The position numbers and the translations under genes were made by a program. Positions 7,427 to 14,610 of a stretch of DNA of 16,096 bases are shown one piece after another (the first letter of the stretch is position 1; each line of letters starts with the position of its first letter). Location of the stretch: NCBI GenBank assembly GCA_964614645.1, contig CAZTMA010000127.1:1-16096 (forward strand), given 5' to 3'. The notes under the pieces were generated by a model, which worked only from the letters and a program-made list of their open reading frames with translations, had not been told where the DNA came from and made no database searches. Source of the stretch: MWBF01 sp964614645. GTDB lineage: Bacteria; Chloroflexota; Anaerolineae; CG2-30-64-16.

Positions 7427-8669
7427 AGCCTACCTCGCTGACGAGTTCCTGTCGGTGTTCATACACCTTCTGCACGGCGGCGACGATGTCGTCCATGTCG
7501 GTCTGCGTGCCGAGCAGCGTCTGCTGGGAGAGCCACACAGCCTCGCTGCACGCCTGCTCGCACACCGGGTAGTCCGCCGGGTCGTAGTGCAGGTCGGGCC
7601 GAGCGAGGCGGTAGCCCTGGTAGGGGCCGAAGTTGCGCTGCGCGAAGAGCGGTTGGCGGTAGAGTCCCACCTTGTACCCACCGCTGCACGGGATGCCCTC
7701 GGCCTGGAGCGCGGCCAGGAAGCGGTCGCGCGGCACGCCGTCGAACGCCGCCGGGTCGTAGCGGAACATGTACAGGTGATACGAGTGCCGCGTCTCACCG
7801 CGGCCGCGCGCCATCGGGCGGATGCCGGGGATGGCGGCCAGCCGCGCGTTGAGGTAGCGGCCGTTGGCGTCGCGCGTGCGAGTCTGCCGTTCCAGCCGTT
7901 CCATCTGGGCCAGCAGCAGCGCGCCCTGCAAGTCGGTCATGCGGTTGTTGCCACCGATGATGTGGTGCTCGTACCACGCGCCCTCGGGCAGCCGCCCACA
8001 GTTGTGGAACGACCGGGCGAGCATCGCGTAATGTTCCGAGTTCGTCGTGATGGCGCCGCCCTCCCCACTCGTCAGATTCTTCGAGGACTGGAAGGAGAAG
8101 CAGCCCATGTCGCCCAGGCTGCCGAGCCGCTGCCCGCGATACTCCGCGCCATGCGCGTGCGCGGCATCCTCGATGACGACGATGCCGTGCTGCGCGGCGA
8201 GCGCGCGGATGCGGTCCATGTCCGCGGCCTGGCCCGCGAAGTGAACGGGGATGACGGCGCGCGTGCGCGGGGTGATCGCGGCCTCGAACGCGGCCGGGTC
8301 CAGGTTGTAGGTGTCCGGCTCGATGTCCGCGAAGATGGGCGTGCCGTTCGCCTCGACGACTGCGGATGCGGTCGCCAGGAAGGTGTAAGGCGGGACGATG
8401 ACCTCATCGCCCGCCTCGATGCCCGCGGCCAGCAGCGCGAGCCGGAGCGCGACCGTGCCATTGGTGACTGCGATGGCGTGAGCCGCGCCCTGGTAAGCCG
8501 CGAAGGCCGCCTCGAACGCGGTCACCCGGTCGCCGTCCAGCCGGCCCCAGTGGCCGCTCCGCAGCGCTGCGAGCACGGCCTCTTCCTCGGACGCGTCGAA
8601 GACGGGCCAAGACGTGAACGGCGCGGTGCGTACCGGCGACCCGCCGTGGATGGCAAGTTCTTGGGTCAT
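7425..8669 (-). CDS. DegT/DnrJ/EryC1/StrS family PLP-dependent aminotransferase
   Basis: A 414-aa cytoplasmic aminotransferase of the sugar/aminocyclitol type (fold type I), close to the usual length. Features include TNGT at 69-72 (cofactor phosphate region), VIEDAAHAHGA with D168 binding the pyridine nitrogen, and FSFQSSKNLTSGEGG, where K197 should form the Schiff base. Family members move an amino group between glutamate or glutamine and a keto-sugar or keto-cyclitol. The ATG follows GGAGG by 6 nt; a longer reading would run back through the GTAGTAGG repeats and was rejected. No nucleotide-sugar biosynthesis genes are nearby. In this degradation setting it may deaminate an amino sugar or aminocyclitol, or modify a released sugar, together with the Gfo/Idh/MocA dehydrogenase; that role is inferred. 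Confidence 0.92.
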   Translation of the reverse strand: MTQELAIHGGSPVRTAPFTSWPVFDASEEEAVLAALRSGHWGRLDGDRVTAFEAAFAAYQGAAHAIAVTNGTVALRLALLAAGIEAGDEVIVPPYTFLATASAVVEANGTPIFADIEPDTYNLDPAAFEAAITPRTRAVIPVHFAGQAADMDRIRALAAQHGIVVIEDAAHAHGAEYRGQRLGSLGDMGCFSFQSSKNLTSGEGGAITTNSEHYAMLARSFHNCGRLPEGAWYEHHIIGGNNRMTDLQGALLLAQMERLERQTRTRDANGRYLNARLAAIPGIRPMARGRGETRHSYHLYMFRYDPAAFDGVPRDRFLAALQAEGIPCSGGYKVGLYRQPLFAQRNFGPYQGYRLARPDLHYDPADYPVCEQACSEAVWLSQQTLLGTQTDMDDIVAAVQKVYEHRQELVSEVG

Positions 8670-8680
8670 GTCCAGCCTCC

Positions 8681-8730
8681 GTTTGTAGTGGGCGCTTGAG
8701 CGCCCTGGCACTGAAGTGCCTACTACGAAC
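8681..8730. repeat. GTAGTAGG-type palindromic repeat, copy 1
   Basis: A 50-bp imperfect palindrome starting GTTTGTAGTGGGCGC and ending CCTACTACGAAC. Two small inner hairpins are visible: GGGCGCTTGAGCGCCC and GGCACTGAAGTGCC. Copy 2 follows after 15 bp in the same orientation. Both lie in the gap between the heparinase-like and aminotransferase genes. Confidence 0.8.
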
Positions 8731-8745
8731 CAACCTACTGCCTCG

Positions 8746-8795
8746 GTTTGTAGTGGGTGCTTCAGCACCCCTGGCACTAAAGCGCCTACTACGAG
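8746..8795. repeat. GTAGTAGG-type palindromic repeat, copy 2
   Basis: A 50-bp relative of copy 1 with the same ends and central CTGGCACT, but with diverged arms (GGGTGCTTCAGCACCC). On the minus strand its end reads CGTAGTAGGCGC, and its TAG is the stop codon of the heparinase-like gene, so the repeat has set the C-terminus of that protein. Confidence 0.8.
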
Positions 8796-10975
8796 CCTTT
8801 GGACAGCGGTCCCGTCCAGCGGAAGCGCGCAGGCACGCCGGGGCGGTCGGTGTGGTCCTCCTGGAACATCGCGTGTGGCAGGCCCGCGTACAGCGGCGCG
8901 CCGGCATGGTCCAGCCGCGTGCCGTTGATGAAGCCGGCCCATCCCGCTCCCTCGTCCACCACGGCGAACGCGGCATCGGTGACCAGCGGGCCGTAAGCCG
9001 CCCGGCCCTGCTCGAAGGCATAGCGCGGGCGCACATCCGCGTCCAGCCGCCCTGCACTCAGGTCGTTGGCCGCGGCCAGCAGCCGAGTCGTGCCCTGCCA
9101 GCCCAGCCGGACGGCCAGCCCGCGACCCGCAGGCTCAGACGGCACGACCTCGACGGACGGCGCGGTTGCGCCTTCCGGCAGCGCATACGCGTGCGGCCAG
9201 AGCACGGTCACGAAATTGGTGAACTGGCCCGCGGCCTGCACGCCGGCATAGAGGGATGACAGGAGCGTTTCGTCATGGAACGCGCGGCGGTCGCGTGCCT
9301 CGGTGCGGTTCAGCGCCTGGCCGGGGATGTCCGGCGTGTGGATGCGCAGCGCGGCGTTCTTTGCGTTCTGCCACCCCTGGATGCTCGCGACATGCGTGTC
9401 GGCCCAGCCGGGACCGCGTTCCAGCACGTCGGTCGTCCACCAAAGCAGGCCGAAGGTGCGCTCGGCATCATGCAAGGCCAGCGCCGCGTCGATGACGACC
9501 CAGCACGGGAGGTCCGGCAGGAAGAAGACCGACCGGTCCCACTGCACGCCGGCCGCGGGGTCGGTCACCCGGATGCGTGCGATCTCGGTGTCGCCCAGTC
9601 GCGTGAGGTAGAGCCGCTCGGTCGTGACCGGCCAGTAGTGGCCGCGGTCACGCAGCGCGGTGCCATCCGCATCCGCGGGCAGGCTGCCGGTCCGCCAGAT
9701 CAGCCGGTTGTGGTAGTAATCGGCGCGGTACATGCCGTCTGGCGGCGACTCGCGGTAACCGCTCTCGCTGAGGAGCACGGCGCCGTCGTGGATCAGGAGC
9801 GAGATGCCGCCCTCGTCCGCGTGGCCGTGGTGCATCTTCTCGGCGGAGATGGCGAGGGTCGTGCGCAGGTAGTCGCGCGCGACGCGGCCGTAGGCGCCCT
9901 CATCGCGATAGTTGAGGCACGCATAGGTCGCGGCCTCGTCCCAGCCGGTGCGGAAGACGACCTTCTTGGCGACGAGATCGTCCAGCGCGTCGTGGGCCTG
10001 GCCTGCGGGCACGGCGGGCTCCACGCTGTCATCGCACCAGCGCCAGGCCAGCAGGAGCGCCTGCGCGCCGTAGAGGTCGGGTGCAGCGTCAGGCGACCCT
10101 GCGCCGGGCGTATCCCACAGCCGGCCGGCGGCCCACTTCATCAGCGGGTCGCGGTAGGTCGCGGAGCCCCACTCCAGGCAGGCCAGCCACTCCCAGCGGC
10201 CGTGGACCTGCCAGTGGCTGTCGCCGATGTCGGGCAGGATGCCGAGCGGCGACAAGAGCTGGCTGGCCGCACGCAGGGTGAGGCGCGGCTGCACGAAGTC
10301 CGCGAGCGCGGCCCCCTGCCCGCGTGCCTCGGCATACTGCACCAGCGCGCGCAGCCAGTGCGACTGGTACATCACCGCATCCTCGATGCTCCAGCGGCCC
10401 CAGCTTTCCTCGGCCAGCTCGTCCGCCATGTTCGCCCACGCGGCCGCCTCCGCATGCCCGGGGAACGCGGATGCACACACGGCCAGGCTCGCCGCGCGGA
10501 GCAGCGCGCGGTTGTGCCCGCCCCACTCGGGGAAGCGCCAGATGGGGCGAAGGCTGTCCGCGGCGATGTCTGCCAGCCGCGCATAGGTCACGGGGGCCAG
10601 CGCCGGGCGGATGCGGGCACAGGCCGCGCCATAGACCAGCGGGTCGAACGTCGTATCGAGCGGCGGCACGCCGTCCGCATACTCCGGCCGCGCGGCCGCG
10701 ACCTCGGGCGGCAGCAGCGCCGTCCACCCGGGGAAACGCAGCAGGAGATCTGCGGCCTCGTCTGCGTAGGCCGCGTCGCCGGTCTGCTCGTAGAGGAAGG
10801 CGGCGACCGCGGCCATGTGCAGCGGCCAGCGCGGGGGCGAGTAGCCGAACAGCGCGTTCAGCGCGGCGCTGGCGCGGAACTGCTCCTGCCAGCGCGCGAT
10901 CTCGGCGTCAAGCTGGCCGTGTTCCCGCGCATAGGCGGCGCGGATGTAGTTGAGGTAATCGTTGCGCGTGGGCAT
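8789..10975 (-). CDS. Heparinase II/III-like polysaccharide lyase family protein
   Basis: A 728-aa protein with the heparinase II/III architecture. The N-terminal half (to about residue 370) is helical and fits an alpha/alpha toroid, with WGGHNRALLR at about 151-160 and DSHWQVHGRW at about 252-261. The C-terminal half is beta-rich and opens with the family signature HGHADEGG at 383-390, followed by YYHNRLIW at 420-427. Known relatives cleave uronic-acid polysaccharides (heparan sulfate, alginate) by beta-elimination. No signal peptide is seen, so it probably acts on imported oligosaccharides in the cytoplasm. The family is diverse and several members are only lyase-like. The start is the ATG 11 nt after AGGAGG; a GTG three codons earlier is only 2 nt from it. 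Sulfatase B ends 91 bp upstream. Confidence 0.82.
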   Translation of the reverse strand: MPTRNDYLNYIRAAYAREHGQLDAEIARWQEQFRASAALNALFGYSPPRWPLHMAAVAAFLYEQTGDAAYADEAADLLLRFPGWTALLPPEVAAARPEYADGVPPLDTTFDPLVYGAACARIRPALAPVTYARLADIAADSLRPIWRFPEWGGHNRALLRAASLAVCASAFPGHAEAAAWANMADELAEESWGRWSIEDAVMYQSHWLRALVQYAEARGQGAALADFVQPRLTLRAASQLLSPLGILPDIGDSHWQVHGRWEWLACLEWGSATYRDPLMKWAAGRLWDTPGAGSPDAAPDLYGAQALLLAWRWCDDSVEPAVPAGQAHDALDDLVAKKVVFRTGWDEAATYACLNYRDEGAYGRVARDYLRTTLAISAEKMHHGHADEGGISLLIHDGAVLLSESGYRESPPDGMYRADYYHNRLIWRTGSLPADADGTALRDRGHYWPVTTERLYLTRLGDTEIARIRVTDPAAGVQWDRSVFFLPDLPCWVVIDAALALHDAERTFGLLWWTTDVLERGPGWADTHVASIQGWQNAKNAALRIHTPDIPGQALNRTEARDRRAFHDETLLSSLYAGVQAAGQFTNFVTVLWPHAYALPEGATAPSVEVVPSEPAGRGLAVRLGWQGTTRLLAAANDLSAGRLDADVRPRYAFEQGRAAYGPLVTDAAFAVVDEGAGWAGFINGTRLDHAGAPLYAGLPHAMFQEDHTDRPGVPARFRWTGPLSKGS

Positions 10976-10986
10976 GGGCCGCACGA

Positions 10987-10992
10987 CCTCCT
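10987..10992 (-). promoter_or_regulatory. Ribosome binding site deciding the heparinase-like start
   Basis: A perfect AGGAGG. It is 11 nt from the ATG at 10975 and only 2 nt from an in-frame GTG at 10984, so the ATG is preferred. It lies right beside the GTAGTAGG palindrome (copy 3), whose hairpin could influence access to it. Confidence 0.6.
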
Positions 10993-10995
10993 GTA

Positions 10996-11054
10996 GTTTG
11001 TAGTAGGCGCTTCAGCGCCATTGCACGCATGGCGCTGAAGCGCCTACTACGAAC
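10996..11054. repeat. GTAGTAGG-type palindromic repeat, copy 3 (best conserved)
   Basis: Arms of 26 bp (10996-11021 and 11029-11054) match at 25 of 26 positions around a 7-base centre TGCACGC. The sequence starts GTTTGTAGTAGGCGCTTC and ends CTACTACGAAC. It fills most of the gap between sulfatase B and the heparinase-like gene. As RNA it would form a long, stable hairpin just before the AGGAGG site of the downstream gene. Confidence 0.85.
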
Positions 11055-11066
11055 CCGGTGAGATGG

Positions 11067-12590
11067 CTACAACTGCACGTTCAGGGCGGGCGCAGGCCGG
11101 TCGTCGGTGTAGCCAGGGATGCGGAACTGGTCCGCGGCCCAGGCGGGGTCCTGGAACAGCAGCCCGCCGTCCGGGTCGGCGTGGAACGCGGGCGGCGGAT
11201 AGACCCGCCAGCCCTCGCCGTCGAGCACCTGCCCGCAGCCGGCCGACCGCACCTGCCCGACCATCAGCCGGCGCATGGCAGCCGTGTGTTCGAGATAGCC
11301 GACGGTCTCCGCCCGGTTGCGCGTTTCCTCGGGGTCCACGCGCAGGTCGAACAGGAACTCGCGATTCTCGGCCGCGGAGTAGATGTACTTCCACCGCTCC
11401 GTCAGCGCCATGTAGCAGGCGCGGTTGTACGCGTCCGCGGGGCCGGACTGGTAGTGGCCGAACACCGCGGGCCGCGCCTGCGGCTGACCGGACAGCGCGG
11501 CCAGGTCCATGCCGTCCAGCGCGAGCCCGCCCGCATCGACTCCGGCCGCGGCCAGGAACGTGGGCATGACATCGACCAGCGACGCAGGCGCGGCCACGCG
11601 CTCGCCCATGCCGAAGCGATCGGGATAGCGCACGACCAGCGGCACGTTCGCCGCGGACCTGAGGAAGCTGCGCTTGCCGAAACAGTCGTAGTCGCCCAGG
11701 AACTCGCCGTGGTCGGATGCCCACAGGATGAGCGTGTTGTCCAGCTCGCCCTGCGCCTCCAGCTCGGCCAGGATGCGCCCGACGTTGTAGTCGATGAACG
11801 ACACCTGCGCGTAGTAGTACGCCTTCATCATCTGTACCAGCCGGTCATCGATACCCGCATCGCGGTACTTATAGCGATTCTGCACCCGATTGATGAAGGT
11901 CCAGAGGTTGTGCGCGTCCGGCGGGCGCTTAGGCAGCGGCATTGCCGGGCCGCGATACAGCTTGTGCCAGGGCGCGGGAGGCGAGAAGGGCGGGTGGGGC
12001 GCGATAAAGCTGCTCCAGAGGAGGAACGGCTGCGACCGGTCACGCGCGCGCAGGTACTCGATGCTGCGGTCCGCGACCCAATGCGAATTGTGCGCGCGTG
12101 CGGGCAGGGCCGACCGCTGGGGGACGTAGTACATCTCCCCGCGCACGCCCTGCGGCTCGGTCACATCGTGGAAGCCCTGCTCGATCAGCCAGGACTGGAA
12201 CTGGTCGAGCGGCGGGCCGGCCAGCTCCTCGCTGATGACGCGGGAGGTGAACCCGCGCGGCGCGGCCGGGTCGGGCGTGAAGTGCATCTTGCCGACACCG
12301 TGCGTCTCATAGCCGGCCGCGGCCAGCGCGGACATGAACGTAGGGCGCTCCGGCGTGACCTCCGGCATGGCATAGTTGTTCTCGTAGCAGCCGGTGCGCG
12401 TCGCGTACTGGCCGAAGATGAGCGAGCAGCGCGCAGGCACGCAGACGGGGACCGGCGTGTGCGCCTCCGTGAAGTGCGTGCCCTCCGCGCAGAGCCGGTC
12501 GAGCACAGGCGTGCGGATGACAGGGTTGACCGTGCCCAGCGTGTCCGCGCGCTGCTGGTCCGTGAAGATGAAGAGAATGTTCGGGGGCAT
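11067..12590 (-). CDS. Sulfatase B (type I, formylglycine-dependent)
   Basis: A 507-aa type I sulfatase of the alkaline-phosphatase fold, expected to remove sulfate esters (or N-sulfate) from sugars. The active-site motif is CVPAR at 50-54; C50 would be converted to formylglycine, with P52 and R54 matching the C-x-P-x-R rule. Metal and catalytic residues are in place: D11-Q12 near the N-terminus, GKMHF (K101, H103), APHPPF (H199), SDHGEFLGD (D293, H294) and K306. The ATG follows GGAG by 7 nt. A longer frame would add 23 hydrophobic residues that look like a signal peptide, but they are just the translated AATCAG repeat upstream, so a cytoplasmic protein is more likely. It differs clearly from sulfatase A, suggesting another sulfate position. 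Confidence 0.93.
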   Translation of the reverse strand: MPPNILFIFTDQQRADTLGTVNPVIRTPVLDRLCAEGTHFTEAHTPVPVCVPARCSLIFGQYATRTGCYENNYAMPEVTPERPTFMSALAAAGYETHGVGKMHFTPDPAAPRGFTSRVISEELAGPPLDQFQSWLIEQGFHDVTEPQGVRGEMYYVPQRSALPARAHNSHWVADRSIEYLRARDRSQPFLLWSSFIAPHPPFSPPAPWHKLYRGPAMPLPKRPPDAHNLWTFINRVQNRYKYRDAGIDDRLVQMMKAYYYAQVSFIDYNVGRILAELEAQGELDNTLILWASDHGEFLGDYDCFGKRSFLRSAANVPLVVRYPDRFGMGERVAAPASLVDVMPTFLAAAGVDAGGLALDGMDLAALSGQPQARPAVFGHYQSGPADAYNRACYMALTERWKYIYSAAENREFLFDLRVDPEETRNRAETVGYLEHTAAMRRLMVGQVRSAGCGQVLDGEGWRVYPPPAFHADPDGGLLFQDPAWAADQFRIPGYTDDRPAPALNVQL

Positions 12591-12630
12591 GACGGCTCCG
12601 GATTGAAGGATGAATAGAACGCTGATGACG

Positions 12631-12687
12631 CTGATTTGACTGATTAAACTGATTATCAAAAAGAATCAGCAAAATCAGTCAAATCAG
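12631..12687. repeat. AATCAG-type inverted repeat
   Basis: Arms CTGATTTGACTGATT... (12631-12654) and 12664-12687 are reverse complements at about 21 of 24 positions, with a 9-base A-rich centre. Related GCTGATGACG and CAATCTGTGTCC sequences flank it, so the whole element probably spans about 12610-12701. It is far more AT-rich than the genes around it. It lies between the GH2 and sulfatase B genes. Confidence 0.7.
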
Positions 12688-12705
12688 TTCAATCTGTGTC
12701 CCATT

Positions 12706-14442
12706 CTACGTCCGAAAGATGCGCGCGATCCGGGCCATGTCGAACTTCTCGGTCCGGTCGTAGTTGTAGACGCCGTTCTGCTCCTGCTCGACGTCGGTGA
12801 GCTGGGTGTAGCAGAAGCCTGTGATGTGCGGGTGCGAGCGCAGCGCGGCCAGCATCCCTTCGAGCCGCGTGTAGAACTCGTCGAGGCTGCGCGGGCCCTG
12901 GCCATAGCCCCATGAGTTGTCCGCAAAGGGGCGGCGATCCGGCGGGATCCACTTGATGCCGCCGAACTCGTCCACGATGTACGGCTGGCCCTCGTACTCG
13001 GGCTCGCGGTCGGGGTAGTTGCGCCACGGCTTGCCGTCGGCCAGCGCGAGCTGAGTCGCCAGCTTCGCCGGGTCCTGCTCGTAGGTGTGGACCGTCCACA
13101 GGTCGGTGCGCGCATGGCTGTAGCCGCTGGCGTCGTTGACCGGCCGCGTGGGATCGAGGCTGCGGCACAGCTCGTACGCGTCGATGTGCAGCCGGTTGTG
13201 CTGGCGGCGGTCGCCGGTGTCCCACGTCTCGTTGAAGGGCGTCCACGCGATGATCGACGGGTGGTTGCGGTCGCGCATTACGATCTCGCGCCACTCGCCC
13301 AGGAAGTTGCGCGCGCTGACCGGCTCCTTGACATCCAGCCCCCACGAGGACGACTCGCCCCACGTGAGATAGCCCAGCCGGTCGGCCCAGTAGTGGAATC
13401 GTTCCTCGAACACCTTCTGGTGCAGCCGCGCGCCGTTAAACCCGGCGGCCATCGACAGCTCGATGTCGCGGCGGAGCGCGGCGTCGCCGGGCGCGGTCCA
13501 AATGCCGTCGGGGTAGAAGCCCTGGTCGAGCACGAGGCGCAGATAGATGGGCTCGTTGTTGAGATAGACCTGGCTGCCCTCGATGTGGACCTTGCGCAGC
13601 CCGGCGTAGCTCGCGACGTAGTCCAGCGTCTCGCCCGACTCGTCGATGACCTCAAACGTCAGGTCGTACAGGAACGGGTCCTCCGGCGACCACGGCCGCA
13701 GCCCGATCCCCGCCAGCTCCAGCACGCACGGCACGCCGCTCGCTGCAGTCACCGTCTTCTGGCCGACCACTTCATCTCCGTGCGCGACGCGCGCCCGGAA
13801 GCTCAGGCCCCGTCGCTGTGCAAAAAAGGTGGGGGTGACGATAAAGCGCTCGCCGTCGAGGTCGGGCACCACCTGCACCGACTGCAGGCCGTTAGGATGC
13901 ACAGCTTCGAGCCACACGGTCTGCCAGATGCCGGTCGTGCGGGTGTAATGGCAGTTGTGCGACGCATAGCGCATGGACTGCTTGCCGCCCGGCTGGTGGC
14001 TATGCCGCGTGTCATCGTGGACGTAGAGGACGAGGTTGTGGGTGCGCCCCGGCTCGACATAAGCGGTAATGTCGAAGGTGAACGAGACGGTGCCGCCGTA
14101 GTGACGTGCTACGCTGTGACCGTCGATGAAGGCCTCGCACTCGTAGTCCACGCCGCCGAAGTGCAGCAGGATGCGCTGGCCCTGCCACGCCACGGGGATC
14201 GGTAGCGCACGCTGGTACCACATGCACTCGATGAAGTCGGTGTGGCCAACGCCGGACAGCCGGCTCTCGGGGCAGAAGGGGACGATGATTTCCCCGTCGA
14301 AGCCGGTGCTGGACTGGAAGCCGCGCTCCATGCCGGATTTGCCCGGATCGAGGGTGTAGGTCCAGGGGCCGTTGAGGTTGACCCACGCCTCGCGCACGAA
14401 CTGCGGGCGAGGGTGTTCAGGGCGAGGGATGGCTTGCGTCAT
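12706..14442 (-). CDS. Glycoside hydrolase family 2 enzyme (beta-galactosidase-like)
   Basis: A 578-aa retaining exo-glycosidase with the GH2 order: sugar-binding jelly-roll domain (about 15-185, ending GIWQTVWLE), Ig-like domain (about 186-285) and TIM barrel (about 290-578). The acid/base is E405 in TPFNETWD and the nucleophile E492 in IVDEFGG. The C-terminal YTQLTDVEQEQNGVYNYDR stretch is usual for GH2 beta-galactosidase-like members. The NxK motif by which beta-glucuronidases hold the carboxylate is not seen there, so galactosidase-type activity is likelier, though substrate is unproven. No signal peptide is seen. The ATG is preceded by AGGAG 8 nt upstream; 43 further in-frame codons upstream cross the putative operator and were excluded. 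The gene has its own upstream control region, 168 bp after sulfatase A. Confidence 0.93.
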   Translation of the reverse strand: MTQAIPRPEHPRPQFVREAWVNLNGPWTYTLDPGKSGMERGFQSSTGFDGEIIVPFCPESRLSGVGHTDFIECMWYQRALPIPVAWQGQRILLHFGGVDYECEAFIDGHSVARHYGGTVSFTFDITAYVEPGRTHNLVLYVHDDTRHSHQPGGKQSMRYASHNCHYTRTTGIWQTVWLEAVHPNGLQSVQVVPDLDGERFIVTPTFFAQRRGLSFRARVAHGDEVVGQKTVTAASGVPCVLELAGIGLRPWSPEDPFLYDLTFEVIDESGETLDYVASYAGLRKVHIEGSQVYLNNEPIYLRLVLDQGFYPDGIWTAPGDAALRRDIELSMAAGFNGARLHQKVFEERFHYWADRLGYLTWGESSSWGLDVKEPVSARNFLGEWREIVMRDRNHPSIIAWTPFNETWDTGDRRQHNRLHIDAYELCRSLDPTRPVNDASGYSHARTDLWTVHTYEQDPAKLATQLALADGKPWRNYPDREPEYEGQPYIVDEFGGIKWIPPDRRPFADNSWGYGQGPRSLDEFYTRLEGMLAALRSHPHITGFCYTQLTDVEQEQNGVYNYDRTEKFDMARIARIFRT

Positions 14443-14490
14443 TACATGCTCCTGTGTTCTTAAGGACTGATGTGCTGCCGTGAGGCACTG

Positions 14491-14503
14491 GAAAAACGTT
14501 TTC
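14491..14503. promoter_or_regulatory. Candidate LacI-family operator upstream of the GH2 gene
   Basis: GAAAAACGTTTTC contains a perfect 10-bp palindrome, AAAACGTTTT (14493-14502), with the central CG typical of LacI-family and catabolite-control operators. It lies about 50 bp before the GH2 ATG. A weak minus-strand promoter can be drawn upstream (TTGCGC, 17 bp, TATGCT with the -10 at 14515-14520), which would put the palindrome over or just after the start. The only regulator in the window has a GntR DNA-binding domain, so a different protein would bind here. Confidence 0.35.
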
Positions 14504-14557
14504 GAGGCGGTTGCAGCATACACCGCTTTGGGCGGGCGCGCAAAGCCAAGTTCGTTA

Positions 14558-14609
14558 GCCACAGAGACCACCGAGGGAGCAGAGATGGCTTCTCCGTGTC
14601 CTCTGTGGC
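14558..14609. repeat. CCACAGAG-type inverted repeat
   Basis: GCCACAGAGACCACCGAGGGA at the left and TCTCCGTGTCCTCTGTGGC (14591-14609) at the right are imperfect reverse complements. This matches a class of short dispersed repeats built on CCACAGAGGACACAGAG. It begins immediately after the TAA stop of sulfatase A, on the transcribed strand. Confidence 0.7.
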
Positions 14610-14610
14610 C

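Noticed and set aside
6129..8699. An 856-codon open frame on the plus strand opposite the ceramidase-fold and aminotransferase genes
   Set aside because: It is antisense to two genes with clear catalytic motifs, is rich in Arg, Ala, Val and Gly as expected from GC-rich complementary DNA, spans the repeat gap and resembles no family I know. Other long plus-strand frames (9-1010, 724-2004, 9275-10996, 11058-12617) were rejected for the same reasons.
8681..8795. Two adjacent repeats considered as a CRISPR array
   Set aside because: Only two diverged units with a 15-bp interval, strong internal palindromes, a third copy far away and no cas genes; they are dispersed palindromic repeats.
8670..8942. 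Longer N-terminus for the aminotransferase
   Set aside because: It would run through both GTAGTAGG repeats and into the heparinase-like gene; the ATG at 8669 has GGAGG 6 nt upstream and gives the usual family start.
12591..12659. Hydrophobic N-terminal extension of sulfatase B resembling a signal peptide
   Set aside because: The 23 residues come from translating the AATCAG-type repeat. There is no ribosome site for that start, while the ATG at 12590 has GGAG at good spacing and begins exactly where the sulfatase fold starts.
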